The notes under the pieces are model-generated. The model saw only the letters and a program-made list of their open reading frames with translations. It had not been told where the DNA came from and ran no database searches. The position numbers and the translations under genes were made by a program. A stretch of 61,025 nucleotides of DNA from Alphaproteobacteria bacterium (GTDB lineage Bacteria > Pseudomonadota > Alphaproteobacteria > Micropepsales > Micropepsaceae): positions 1 through 61,025 of the forward strand of contig JAGWNK010000021.1 in the NCBI GenBank assembly GCA_028871345.1, in the 5' to 3' direction. This document shows, piece by piece, positions 49,464-58,590 of the stretch (positions within the stretch are counted from its first letter, which is position 1; each line of letters starts with the position of its first letter).

Positions 49464-50114
49464 ATGGTCGATCAGGCACTGTTACCGGCGATTCGCGAAA
49501 CCATCCGCCAGAATGAAATCGGCGGCCAATCACCCTATCTCCTGTCCTTCGCCAAGTTGGGCAAGAGTGGCGCAAGCTTCGGCTTCATGCAGGGTGACAC
49601 CAATGTGAGCGCGCTGGCGCGGACCACATTGCAGCAAGTATTGGCCGCTGCCGGCACTGATCCTGGCGCCATCAGTCGCATTCTTGAGGCCGTTTCAAGG
49701 CCATTGCCGGGCGGCAATCCACTCACATCAAGCGATACCGACCTCGTCAACGCAGCACTCAATTCTGAAGCAGGCCGCCCGCTGGTCGATGCCATGGACA
49801 ACACGCTTTTTCAGGTTGTCCTTGATGGTGTCGATAGCTGCATCAGGGCGGGCGCAACCCGCGGCGTCGAGATCTCGCCCATCGCACATCTCTATATAGC
49901 GCCGTGGGTGAACATGAGCGGCCCACCCACCCTCCTTTGCACTTGGCTGAAGGGCAGCCAGGTATTTGGCTTGCCGATACCAACGCCGCCATGGCTGACT
50001 GAGGCCAACATGCAGGCGTATCTGCAAGCTACCGCATATTTTCAGGCGCATCCGAGAAACTTCGTTCACCTGGAAGAATGCATCGCGAAGGGCGCAGCAC
50101 TGTTGCCCCATTAG
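49464..50114 (+). CDS. hypothetical protein, possible lysozyme-like fold (216 aa)
   Basis: The start ATG is 5 bp after AGGAG. The N-terminus, ETIRQNEIGGQSPYLLSFAK then LGKSGASFGFMQGDTNVSAL, resembles the Glu-containing entry helix and GxSFGxMQ loop of lysozyme-like or phage-type muramidases. The rest (TTLQQVLAAAGTDPGAISRI; SSDTDLVNAALNSEAGRPLV) is helical. No signal peptide is visible, so export would need a partner. It lies 32 bp after the patatin gene in the same direction, probably the last gene of the cluster. The lysozyme idea is from motif memory only. Confidence 0.55.
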   Translation: MVDQALLPAIRETIRQNEIGGQSPYLLSFAKLGKSGASFGFMQGDTNVSALARTTLQQVLAAAGTDPGAISRILEAVSRPLPGGNPLTSSDTDLVNAALNSEAGRPLVDAMDNTLFQVVLDGVDSCIRAGATRGVEISPIAHLYIAPWVNMSGPPTLLCTWLKGSQVFGLPIPTPPWLTEANMQAYLQATAYFQAHPRNFVHLEECIAKGAALLPH

Positions 50115-50324
50115 CGGCAACACTCGAACAAGCCTTCCCAATGCGGCATTGAAATAGACGCATCGCGACATTGGACGCAATGCAGCGATGCAGAGCCGTG
50201 CAGGAACGTTGTCAGCGGAAATGGTGTCGGCAATGTAGAGCCGATCCTTGGCGCTATTCGGCACTCACGCTGCGGCCTGGGCCGCTCGCCTCACGATGCC
50301 GAAACCACTGTCAAGCGACGACCG

Positions 50325-50576
50325 TTATTGTGAGGCGGGTTCGGTGTCGAAATGATCGCAATAGAGCAAATCGATGTTGATGTTCCCGTCCCTCGCGACC
50401 TGTGGTAGCGCACGCTCGCAGTCATCTTTCGTGTTGTAGGGACCTTCCCACAACTCACCGTTAACATCGGCGATGTACCACCCTGGACCTTTCCAGGACT
50501 GATCGGCAGATGCCGCGACCGTGGACAGGACCAATAGTCCGACCACCGATGAGATCAGAATTCGCCGCATGTCCAT
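50325..50576 (-). CDS. small secreted hypothetical protein (83 aa)
   Basis: A clear signal peptide (MDMRRILISSVVGLLVLSTV, cleavage near ASA-D) precedes a roughly 58-residue mature domain with two Cys (DDCERALPQ; LLYCDHFDTEP) and a Trp-rich start (SWKGPGWYIADVNGELWEGP). The pattern Gly-Trp-Tyr ... CxxAL resembles small periplasmic proteins of unknown role. Opposite in direction to the patatin cluster. Function unknown. Confidence 0.7.
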   Translation of the reverse strand: MDMRRILISSVVGLLVLSTVAASADQSWKGPGWYIADVNGELWEGPYNTKDDCERALPQVARDGNINIDLLYCDHFDTEPASQ

Positions 50577-50802
50577 GTTCCTCGTGTTCGAACGTCACTG
50601 GATGTCGTCCAGCACCGAAGGGCAAAAATATCGAATGCTGTAGGTCATTCCTGATGCGCTCTGTCGCCGCACGCGCTGCCGCGACAATTTCTATACGCAT
50701 CGTCAATCCGACGCTTTGGGTGCTCCACGCTGCAGTTGCTTCCCCGGCCGTTCCCAACCCGAAGTTTCGTATCGAGTTTTCTCTGAGACCCGCCCCACGG
50801 GT

Positions 50803-51069
50803 ATGGTCCTCAAACACGAGCCCGCTCGGGTTGATATGACTGAGCAAGGCCTCATGATTCTCAACAACTACGACAAAACTCAGGAGGCTGAGGCAGACTG
50901 GCTTGCGGGCGCTCTGCTTGTACCTCGTGATCCTCTGCTGTGGTTTCTGTCGCGGGACCGCTCTACCGGCAATGCGGCGAGCCATTTTGAGGTCGGCGCA
51001 GATATGATCGAATGGCGCCGTAGAATGACTGGAATAGATATTCAGCTTCGGCGGCGAAGCGCGAGGTAG
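50803..51069 (+). pseudogene. ImmA/IrrE-type metallopeptidase remnant (C-terminal part)
   Basis: About 88 codons from an ATG at 50803 resemble the C-terminal half of ImmA/IrrE (DUF955) proteins: MVLKHEPARV, then YDKTQEAEADWLAGALLVPR (the conserved EAEADWLAG-LLVPR helix with the third zinc ligand) and the ending VGADMIEWRRRMTGIDIQLR. The HExxH zinc motif should lie just upstream and is not readable in any frame there, and no N-terminal helix-turn-helix is present. It is a truncated or decayed gene of a type common in phage and mobile-element regulation, 190 bp from tRNA-Thr. Confidence 0.55.
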
Positions 51070-51256
51070 CTTGATCTACTGCGTTCGCTTCCGAGGGGCG
51101 GTAGCATGCTGGAAATTCAACACAACGCGCGAGATCGTGATTATCGAGCCAATCAAACACTGTCATTGGAGGTGGCCGCAACCTTGCGGCAGCCGGCCGC
51201 CTGATCGAATCCCGTGCAAATACCGTGGCTAGCGAGCCATTATATCTGGAAAAAGC

Positions 51257-51332
51257 TGGTGCCGCCTGGGTGACTCGAACACCCGACCCACGCATTACGA
51301 ATGCGTTGCTCTACCGGCTGAGCTAAGGCGGC
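51257..51332 (-). tRNA. tRNA-Thr (anticodon CGU)
   Basis: The minus strand folds as a full tRNA: acceptor GCCGCC / GGCGGC, D arm with AGCTCAGCCGGTAGAGC, anticodon stem-loop with loop TTCGTAA (anticodon CGT), T arm with GGGTGTTCGAGTCACCC, and discriminator A. The CCA end is encoded (51257-51259). It reads ACG codons. Its 3' end faces the accessory-looking segment at 46.5-51.2 kb, the usual geometry for integration of mobile elements into tRNA genes. Confidence 0.95.
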
Positions 51333-51715
51333 GCGCCGGGAACATACGCAGAAGCGCCCGGCTCCTGCAACAGCCAGCAAAGCCCGGAAACCCGCCCTTG
51401 GCGACCCGGGCAGCACTCCAAGGCGGCGGCTAATACGCGGCAGAGGCCACGGCGAGCAGGTAGCAGCGCCGGAACGCCGGTACCCCGCCGCCGAGGGCAC
51501 AAATTCGGCCCATGCCGCTCGCCTGCGGTCCGGCCGACAGCGGCGATGCTGACCGGCTGCGGCACCGGAAAGCAACCCCGGAAAGAAACACGGCCTCCTT
51601 GATGCCCCCCGCCATCCGCAGCCCGACGATCGTGGCCGGTGCCGATCCTTCCGGCTTCGCGCGGTAGACCCCTGCCCGTCATGATCGCGCACCGCGCCGG
51701 ATCGGCCGCGTTAGG
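51333..51715. other. gap between tRNA-Thr and the MFS transporter gene
   Basis: No convincing gene. A 61-codon minus-strand frame (51430-51615) has a noisy composition and no ribosome site. The region is GC-rich and should carry the promoters of tRNA-Thr (minus) and the transporter (plus), but no clear boxes were identified. Confidence 0.35.
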
Positions 51716-52960
51716 ATGGCCGTCGCGAATCATCGGCGCCCTGCTGCGGAACTCGTCGTGAAGATCATCGCCGCCCGCCTCAGAACCAGCCAGGCCGCAT
51801 CCGGCATGGTGAGCGGGGTGTTCCTGCCGTTCTTCGCCGCCTGGCTTGCCTGGCGCGGGCTCGACGCAGGGCAGATTGGGCTTCTGCTGTCGCTGTCGCT
51901 GGTGCTGCGCGCCTTCACGGGACCCGCCAGCGGCATCGTGGCCGATGCGCGCGACGACCGCCGCGGCGCCATGCTGGTTCTCTATTGGGCGATGTTTGCG
52001 GGCTTCGCGGCGCTGCCCTTCGCCAAGGACCCCGCCCTCATCTTCCTCTGCGCCGTGCCCGCTTATGTCGCCTTCGGATCCGCCACGCCGCTGCTCGAAA
52101 GCGTCAGCGTGCGCCTTTCGGAGCGTTACGGCTTCGATTACGGCCGGGTGCGATTGTGGGCTTCGTCCGCCTTCATCGCCATGAACATCACTGCCGGTCT
52201 GTGCGTCGGCAGGTACGGCATCCATGCCGTGGCGCCGCTTCTCGCCGCCACGTCGGTCCTCTGCGTCATCACCACCCTGGCGCTGCCCGCCCCGGCCAGC
52301 CTCCCGCGCGGCGCGCTCGCGCCGCGGCTGAGAGCCACCTGGAACGAAGCGCGCGAACTGATGCGCTCGGGCGTGTTCCTCGTCTTCCTGGCGGCCTCGA
52401 GCTTCGCCCAGGCGAGCCACGCCTTCTATTATGCCTATGGCGGATTGCACTGGCGCACGCTGGGCTATTCAGGGCCCCTCATCGGCATCCTGTGGCCGCT
52501 CGGCGTCTTCGCGGAGATCGCGCTGTTCTCGCAGGCCTTGCGGGTCCTGCGTGTCATCGGCCCGACCCGCCTGCTGTGGTACGGCGCGCTCGGCTGCGTG
52601 GTTCGCTGGACGATCCTGGCCTTCGATCCGCCCCTGCCGGTCGTGGTGCTCGCCCAGTTCCTGCACGGAGCAACCTTCGCCATGGCGCATCTGGGGGCCA
52701 TGTTCTTCATCCTGCGCGCCGTGCCGGCGCGCCTCGCGGCCACCGCCCAGAGCCTCTACTTCGTCTGCTCGGCAGGGCTGATGATGGGCATCGCCACCTA
52801 CGCCGCCGGACTGATCTACGCCGTGAGCGGCGGACGCGCTTATCTCCTGATGTCGGCGATGGGCGTGGTGGCGATGGCACTGGCCCTGTTGCTCGCCCGC
52901 CAATGGCAGGGCGGGCGCATCATCCACGGCGCCGCCGACGAGCATTCCGACGCCATCTGA
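51716..52960 (+). CDS. MFS transporter (HcaT-like family)
   Basis: 414 aa with about 12 membrane segments. An N-terminal half similar to the phenylpropionate permease HcaT group: GVFLPFFAAWLAWRGLDAGQ, IGLLLSLSLVLRAFTGPASG, and the loop YGFDYGRVRLWASSAFIAMN. The second half has SHAFYYAYGGLHWRTLGYSG and LHGATFAMAHLGAMFFILRA, typical of this family. It moves small organic molecules with protons; the substrate is unknown. A GTG at 51758 (starting KIIAARLRTS) is an alternative start and may be more likely, since the family usually begins close to the first helix. It ends 8 bp from the convergent fhs gene. Confidence 0.88.
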   Translation: MAVANHRRPAAELVVKIIAARLRTSQAASGMVSGVFLPFFAAWLAWRGLDAGQIGLLLSLSLVLRAFTGPASGIVADARDDRRGAMLVLYWAMFAGFAALPFAKDPALIFLCAVPAYVAFGSATPLLESVSVRLSERYGFDYGRVRLWASSAFIAMNITAGLCVGRYGIHAVAPLLAATSVLCVITTLALPAPASLPRGALAPRLRATWNEARELMRSGVFLVFLAASSFAQASHAFYYAYGGLHWRTLGYSGPLIGILWPLGVFAEIALFSQALRVLRVIGPTRLLWYGALGCVVRWTILAFDPPLPVVVLAQFLHGATFAMAHLGAMFFILRAVPARLAATAQSLYFVCSAGLMMGIATYAAGLIYAVSGGRAYLLMSAMGVVAMALALLLARQWQGGRIIHGAADEHSDAI

Positions 52961-52967
52961 GAGCCGT

Positions 52968-54659
52968 TCAGAACAGTCCTTCGATCTGGCCCTTCTCGTT
53001 GAGATGGATGGCGTCCGCCGCCGGCACGCGCGGCAGCCCGGGCATGGTCATGATGTCGCCGGCGATGGCCACCACGAATTCCGCACCCGCGGCAAGGCGC
53101 AGTTCGCGGATCTTGACCGTATGGCCCTCCGGCGCATTGCGCTGTTCGGGATCGGTGGTGAAGGAATACTGCGTCTTCGCCATGCAGACCGGCAGGTGAC
53201 CGAAGCCTTCCTTCTGCAGCTCGGCGAACTTCTGGCGCACCGCGTGCTCGGCGGTGATGCCGTTGGCCCGGTAGATGGCGCGCGCGATGGTCTCGGCCTT
53301 GTCCCACAGGGGCATGTCGAGGGGATAGAGCGGCTTGAACTGCGCTTCCCCCCGGTCGCACAGCTCGGCGACGCGACGCGCCAGGGTCTCGGACCCGCGG
53401 CTGCCTTCGGCCCAGTCGGTGCAGATCACCGCCTCGCAATCGAGCGAGCGTGCCGCCTTCTCGATCTCGACGATCTCGGCCGTGGTGTCGGTGGAGAAAT
53501 GGTTGATGGCCACGATCGGCGGCACGCCGAACTTGCGGACATTCTCGATGTGGCAGCGCAGGTTGGCCGCCCCTCGCGCCACCGCGTCGACATCCTCCTT
53601 TTTCAGATCGCTCTTAGCCACGCCGCCGTGGTGCTTGAGCGCGCGCACCGTGGCGACGATCACCGCCGCCGCCGGCGTGATGCCCGCCTTGCGGCACTTG
53701 ATGTCGAAGAACTTCTCGGCGCCGAGGTCGGCGCCGAAGCCCGCCTCGGTGACCACGTATTCGCACAGTTTCAGCGCCGTCTTGGTCGCCATCACCGAAT
53801 TGCAGCCATGGGCGATGTTGGCGAAGGGGCCGCCATGGACGAAGGCGGGGTTGTTCTCGAGCGTCTGCACCAGGTTGGGCATCAATGCGTCGCGCAGCAG
53901 CGCCCCCATGGCGCCCGAAGCGTTGATCTCTTTGGCGGTGACCATCCGCTTGGAGCGCGTCTGGCCGACGACGATGGCGCCGAGGCGTCGCACCAGGTCG
54001 TTGAGATCGGTGGCGAGGCAGAGGATCGCCATCACCTCGCTCGCCACCGTGATGTCGAAACCGTCCTCGCGCGGGAAGCCGTTGGCGACGCCGCCCAGCG
54101 AATTGACGATGAAACGAAGCGCCCGGTCGTTCATGTCGACGGCGCGCCGCCAGGTGATGCGCCGCGGGTCGAGATCGAGCGTATTGCCCCAATGGATGTG
54201 GTTATCGACCATCGCCGCCAGGAGATTGTTGGCCGAGGTGATGGCGTGGAAGTCTCCGGTGAAGTGCAGGTTGATGTCCTCCATCGGCACGACCTGCGAA
54301 TAGCCGCCGCCGGCGGCGCCGCCTTTCATGCCGAAGCAGGGTCCCAGGGAAGGTTCGCGCAGGCAGCACATGGCGCGCTTGCCGATGCGGTTGAGGCCGT
54401 CATTGAGCCCGACGGTGGTCTTGGTCTTGCCTTCGCCCGACGTGGTGGGCGTGATCGCCGTGACGAGCACGAGCCGGCCGTCGGGCCGGTCCTTGAGCCC
54501 TTCCAGAAAATCGTAGGAGACCTTGGCCTTGGCGCGCCCGTACGGGATCAGCGCCTCTTCCGCAATGCCGAGCCTGCGGCCGATCTCGACAATCGGCTTC
54601 ATCTTGGCATCGCGGGCGATTTCGATGTTGCTCTTCACCGGCACCGTCTGGGTATTCAT
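52968..54659 (-). CDS. fhs: formate-tetrahydrofolate ligase Fhs
   Basis: 563 aa from the ATG at 54659. It makes 10-formyl-tetrahydrofolate from formate, ATP and THF. P-loop-type motif [20 protein letters not shown], then [40 protein letters not shown] and the C-terminal [20 protein letters not shown]. All are standard for this family. The open frame upstream of the ATG carries unrelated sequence. The 86-bp gap to xerC shows no riboswitch-like motif. Confidence 0.97.
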   Translation of the reverse strand: MNTQTVPVKSNIEIARDAKMKPIVEIGRRLGIAEEALIPYGRAKAKVSYDFLEGLKDRPDGRLVLVTAITPTTSGEGKTKTTVGLNDGLNRIGKRAMCCLREPSLGPCFGMKGGAAGGGYSQVVPMEDINLHFTGDFHAITSANNLLAAMVDNHIHWGNTLDLDPRRITWRRAVDMNDRALRFIVNSLGGVANGFPREDGFDITVASEVMAILCLATDLNDLVRRLGAIVVGQTRSKRMVTAKEINASGAMGALLRDALMPNLVQTLENNPAFVHGGPFANIAHGCNSVMATKTALKLCEYVVTEAGFGADLGAEKFFDIKCRKAGITPAAAVIVATVRALKHHGGVAKSDLKKEDVDAVARGAANLRCHIENVRKFGVPPIVAINHFSTDTTAEIVEIEKAARSLDCEAVICTDWAEGSRGSETLARRVAELCDRGEAQFKPLYPLDMPLWDKAETIARAIYRANGITAEHAVRQKFAELQKEGFGHLPVCMAKTQYSFTTDPEQRNAPEGHTVKIRELRLAAGAEFVVAIAGDIMTMPGLPRVPAADAIHLNEKGQIEGLF

Positions 54660-54745
54660 GTCGGCGTTCCTCCCCTGGCCCGCGGCTTCTTGTTGTTTAG
54701 CAGGACGCGGGAGGCTTATTTTTAGCGCAGGAATGGTGCCGCGGA

Positions 54746-55669
54746 TCAGGCGAGCGGCGCTTTGCCGCGCGGGTGGGCGCGGGTATAGACGTCCATCAGC
54801 TTGCGGGCGTCGATCTCGGTGTAGGTCTGCGTCGTCGACAGCGAGGCATGGCCCAGAAGTTCTTGCACTGCACGCAATTCGCCGCCGTTGGCGAGCAGAT
54901 GGGTGGCGAAAGAATGTCGTAGGGCATGCGGGGTGGCGCGTTCGGAAAGTCCAAGACGCCCGCGCAGTTTTTGCATTAATGCCTGGGCCTCGCGCGGGCT
55001 CATCGGCTTGCCGCGGCGCGAAAGAAACAGGGCTTCCCCCGGGCCTCGGACAAACGGGACGAGGGATGCATAGAGCGCAATGGCGTCCCGCACGGCTGGC
55101 AATACCGGCACGACGCGCTCCTTGCGGCCCTTGCCCATGATGCTGAGCGAGGCGCCCAAGGGGACATCGCCGCGCTGCAGGCTCAAGGCCTCCGAGATGC
55201 GCAGCCCCGCGCCGTAGAGAAGCGTGAGAAGTGCGCCGTCGCGGGCGGCTAACCACTCGATGTCGTTGACGCCGGCCTCCTCAAGCGTGCGAGCGGCGTC
55301 GGCCTCGCTGAGGGGCCGCGGCAGGGTGCGGGCGATGCGCGGCGTGCGCACCGCGCGCGGCGCGGCGTTCTCGAGCACGTTCTCGCGCGCCAGATAACGG
55401 AAGAAGCTGCGCACCGCGGCAAGGGCCCGCTGCACGCCGCGCGCGCCCAGATTCTCGTTGCGACGACGCGTGATGAAGGCGCGGATGTCGGCAGGCGCCA
55501 GCTTGGCCAGCATGCGCTCGTCGGGCGCGCGACCCTTGTGCTCCTTCAGGAAGACCAGGAAGCGGCCGAGGTCGTCGCCATAGGCACGCAGCGTGTGGGC
55601 ACTCGCCCGCTTCTCGTGCTTGAGCGAGGAAATCCAGTCGTCTTTCAGGGTTTCGGCAGATCGAGCCAT
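54746..55669 (-). CDS. xerC: tyrosine recombinase XerC
   Basis: 307 aa, the size of chromosome-dimer resolvases rather than phage integrases. SAM-like N-terminal domain with [20 protein letters not shown]. Catalytic set: Arg in [13 protein letters not shown], Lys in [12 protein letters not shown], His-Arg in [14 protein letters not shown], His in [16 protein letters not shown] with the nucleophile Tyr. It acts at dif with XerD. It overlaps the 3' end of the DUF484 gene by 25 bp, an arrangement widespread in Proteobacteria next to priA. It is not evidence for a mobile element. Confidence 0.94.
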   Translation of the reverse strand: MARSAETLKDDWISSLKHEKRASAHTLRAYGDDLGRFLVFLKEHKGRAPDERMLAKLAPADIRAFITRRRNENLGARGVQRALAAVRSFFRYLARENVLENAAPRAVRTPRIARTLPRPLSEADAARTLEEAGVNDIEWLAARDGALLTLLYGAGLRISEALSLQRGDVPLGASLSIMGKGRKERVVPVLPAVRDAIALYASLVPFVRGPGEALFLSRRGKPMSPREAQALMQKLRGRLGLSERATPHALRHSFATHLLANGGELRAVQELLGHASLSTTQTYTEIDARKLMDVYTRAHPRGKAPLA

Positions 55670-56337
55670 GCGCGGATCGCCCGTTCCAGAGCGCGCGCAA
55701 AATAGCCGAGCTCGGCTTCGCTGTCGCGACCGTCAAAGCAACCTTCGTCGCGCGCCCCAAGGACATAGAGCGCGGGCGGCGCCTCGCGTCCGACGCGCAA
55801 GCGGAAAGCGGCCAGACTGCGGTAGCCGGTGCGGCCGAAAAGGAGCTCTCCGCCGCCGGAAAGGATCGCCCCCATGCCCTCCGGTCCGACGACCGCCGCC
55901 ACCATCCCGGGCGGGATCAGCCGTACGCCATCGTAGCCGGTGGGCGCCAGCCCTTCGATGTCCTCGACGCAGAACACGGCGCGGTCCGCTCCGAAGGCCG
56001 CGGCAGCGCCGGTGGCCACACCAATCGCCTCTTCGAAGCTGCGGGCGTCGATCAGCTCGAGCACGGCCCGGCGTACGCCTTCGCCGAGGCACAGCGTCGA
56101 AGCCTGATGGCTCTTGAGGGCGTCGCGCTCCAGGCGCAGAGCCTGGTTATCCGCCTTCAGCCGCTCGATGGCGAAGCGCAGAAGATCGGCGACCTGCGTG
56201 TCTTCGAAGCGCTCAGGCAGGAGGAGTGCCAGAAGCTCGCCGTCGGCGGCCAGCCGGACCCTGTTCATGCGGATATAGGCCTTGACCGCTTCCGCCGCGG
56301 CTATGGCCGGTTCCCGAATGGATGCACTCTCACGCAT
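55645..56337 (-). CDS. DUF484 family protein
   Basis: 230 aa. The N-terminal helix (EAVKAYIRMNRVRLAADGEL) is followed by a coiled coil (LRFAIERLKADNQALRLERD) and a GAF-like domain (SFEEAIGVATGAAAAFGADR; GRTGYRSLAAFRLRVGREAP). DUF484 proteins occur next to xerC in most Proteobacteria; their role is unknown. The stop lies inside xerC (25-bp overlap), so both are translated from one message. Divergent from priA, about 60 bp apart. Confidence 0.92.
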   Translation of the reverse strand: MRESASIREPAIAAAEAVKAYIRMNRVRLAADGELLALLLPERFEDTQVADLLRFAIERLKADNQALRLERDALKSHQASTLCLGEGVRRAVLELIDARSFEEAIGVATGAAAAFGADRAVFCVEDIEGLAPTGYDGVRLIPPGMVAAVVGPEGMGAILSGGGELLFGRTGYRSLAAFRLRVGREAPPALYVLGARDEGCFDGRDSEAELGYFARALERAIRAWLDLPKP

Positions 56338-56400
56338 GCGCCGTGCTAAATCACGTCCGACGATGAATCACGATTCGAAGTGTATCGCATGAAGGATGCG

Positions 56401-58590
56401 ATGCTAATGCCCACGCAGGCAACGGCGGAACAGGAGCGCGTCGGCGTTCTCCTGCCTTTGCCGCTGGATGGACCCTATGACTACAGGCTTGCGCGAGGCG
56501 TTCCCGCCACACGCGGGCTGGTGGTCGCAGCGCCGCTCGGCCCGCGCCAGAGCCTCGGCGTGGTGTGGGACAAGGGGCAGGGAACCGTCGACGAAAACAA
56601 GCTTAAGACAGCGACGCCGCTCGACGGGCGTCCCGTGTTGCCCGCAGGCTTGTGCGATTTCATCGACTGGGTGGCGCGCTATACGCTCAACCTGCCCGGC
56701 ATGGTGCTGGCGATGGCGTTGCGCTCGCGCCAGGCCTTCGAGGCCGAGGTTCCGCGCATCGGCTATGGGCGCGGCAGCACGACGCCGGCACGAATGACGC
56801 CGGCCCGGCAGCGGGTTCTCGCACTGGTGGCGGACGGATTGGCCCGTTCGGTGCCGCAACTGGCGGAGGATGCCAATGTCACGCCGTCGGTGGTGCGCGG
56901 CCTGATCGAGGCGGGCGCGCTCGCCGAAGTCGAACTGCCGGAGTTCACGCCTCTGCCGGTTCCGGAGCCCGATTTTGCCGCTCCCGCCCTCAACACCGAA
57001 CAAGGTCTGGCGGCGCATCTGTTGCGCGGGGCGGTGGCTGGCCACCATTTCGGGGTCAGCCTGCTCGACGGCGTCACGGGATCGGGCAAGACCGAGACCT
57101 ATTTCGAGGCGGTGGCCGAGGCGCTGTGCCACGGCAGGCAGACGCTCATCCTGCTGCCGGAGATCGCGCTGACCGTGCAGTTCCTCGACCGCTTCGCGGA
57201 GCGTTTCGGCGTGCGCCCCGCCGAGTGGCATTCGGACGTTTCGCAGCGCGAGCGCCGCCGGGTGTGGCGCGCGGTGATGAAGGGCGAGGCGCGCGTCGTG
57301 GTGGGGGCGCGCTCGGCCCTCTTCCTGCCCTTCGCCTCGCTGGGGCTGATCGTGGTCGATGAAGAACACGAGCAGGCCTACAAGCAGGAGGACGGCGCCA
57401 TCTATCATGCCCGCGACATGGCGGTGGTGCGCGGGCGCATCGAGAACTGCCCCGTCGTCCTGGCTTCGGCGACGCCGTCGCTGGAGAGCTATGTCAATGC
57501 CGCCAGCGGGCGCTACGCGCATCTGAAGCTGCTGCGCCGCCACGGCGCTGCGGTGCTGCCGCAGGTTAGCCTCATCGACATGCGCGACGCTCGCGGCGAG
57601 CCCGGCACCTTCCTGTCGCCGCCGCTGCGCCAGGCATTGGCCACGACACTCGCCGCCGGCGAACAGGCGATGCTGTTCCTCAATAGGCGCGGCTACGCCC
57701 CACTGACTCTGTGCGCCGCCTGCGGCCACAAGATGATCTGCCGCGACTGCTCGGCCTGGCTGGTGGAGCACCGCTATCGCAAGCGCCTCGTCTGCCATCA
57801 TTGCGGCTTCGAAACCGGACTGCCGCAGCAATGCCCGCAATGCGGCGAGTCGGGCACGCTGACCGCCTGCGGGCCCGGCGTGGAACGCGTGGCCGAGGAA
57901 TTCCGCAGCGTGTTCCCCGAGGCGCGCGTCGCCATCGCCTCGTCGGACACCATGACCGGACCCGTGGAGACCCAGGCCGCCATCCGCGCCATGGTGAAAC
58001 GCGAGATCGACGTCCTGATCGGCACCCAGATCGTGGCCAAGGGCCACCATTTCCCGCAACTGACGCTGGTTGGGGTGGTCGATGCCGACCTGGGCGGCTC
58101 GGACGGCGACCTGCGGGCCCGCGAGCGGACATTCCAGCTGCTGCACCAGGTGGCAGGCAGGGCGGGACGCGCCGAGAAACCCGGGCTGGTGCTGATGCAG
58201 ACGCGCAACCCCGACGACGCCGTGATGCACGCCCTGGCCTCGTCGGACCGCGACGCCTTCTACGAGCAGGAGCGCCAGTTCCGGCAGGCGACGCAATCGC
58301 CGCCCTTCGGGCGCCTGGCGGCGATCATCCTGTCGGGACATGACGGCGAGGCGGTCCGCAAGGCGGGGCGCGATCTCGCGCGCGCCGCGCCGGCATCGCG
58401 CGGCATAAAGGTGTGGGGACCCACTCCCGCCTTCTATTCGCTGCTGCGCGGACAGACGCGCGAGCGGCTTCTGGTGCAGGCCGAACGGATGGTGGATGTG
58501 CAGGCCTATCTGCGGACCTGGCTTGCCGGCGTCACCATCGCCAGATCGGTGCGCCTCACCGTCGATGTCGATCCCGTGAGCTTCTTTTAG
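56401..58590 (+). CDS. priA: primosomal protein N' (replication restart helicase PriA)
   Basis: About 730 aa. N-terminal DNA-binding part RVGVLLPLPLDGPYDYRLAR. Helicase motifs: VTGSGKTETYFEAVAEAL (Walker A), LIVVDEEHEQAYKQEDGAIY (DEEH) and VVLASATPSLESYVNAASGR. Eight Cys form two zinc sites (CAACGHKMICRDC; CHHCGFETGLPQQCPQCG). C-terminal motifs include LIGTQIVAKGHHFPQLTLVG and QVAGRAGRAEKPG. It reloads the replisome at stalled forks. Several starts are possible (GTG 56380, ATG 56389, 56401, 56407); 56401 has AAGGA 4 bp upstream and fits homologue length. Confidence 0.96.
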   Translation: MLMPTQATAEQERVGVLLPLPLDGPYDYRLARGVPATRGLVVAAPLGPRQSLGVVWDKGQGTVDENKLKTATPLDGRPVLPAGLCDFIDWVARYTLNLPGMVLAMALRSRQAFEAEVPRIGYGRGSTTPARMTPARQRVLALVADGLARSVPQLAEDANVTPSVVRGLIEAGALAEVELPEFTPLPVPEPDFAAPALNTEQGLAAHLLRGAVAGHHFGVSLLDGVTGSGKTETYFEAVAEALCHGRQTLILLPEIALTVQFLDRFAERFGVRPAEWHSDVSQRERRRVWRAVMKGEARVVVGARSALFLPFASLGLIVVDEEHEQAYKQEDGAIYHARDMAVVRGRIENCPVVLASATPSLESYVNAASGRYAHLKLLRRHGAAVLPQVSLIDMRDARGEPGTFLSPPLRQALATTLAAGEQAMLFLNRRGYAPLTLCAACGHKMICRDCSAWLVEHRYRKRLVCHHCGFETGLPQQCPQCGESGTLTACGPGVERVAEEFRSVFPEARVAIASSDTMTGPVETQAAIRAMVKREIDVLIGTQIVAKGHHFPQLTLVGVVDADLGGSDGDLRARERTFQLLHQVAGRAGRAEKPGLVLMQTRNPDDAVMHALASSDRDAFYEQERQFRQATQSPPFGRLAAIILSGHDGEAVRKAGRDLARAAPASRGIKVWGPTPAFYSLLRGQTRERLLVQAERMVDVQAYLRTWLAGVTIARSVRLTVDVDPVSFF

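Noticed and set aside
51240..51692. 150-codon minus-strand frame covering the tRNA
   Set aside because: It reads through the tRNA-Thr gene, and the rest is Arg/Ser-rich noise with no ribosome site.
54660..54745. Riboswitch (for example ZTP-type) upstream of fhs
   Set aside because: The 86-bp gap has none of the conserved loop sequences I would expect.
54746..55669. Tyrosine recombinase as the integrase of the tRNA-Thr segment
   Set aside because: Size, sequence and the overlap with DUF484 next to priA identify housekeeping XerC; it is not adjacent to the tRNA side of the segment.
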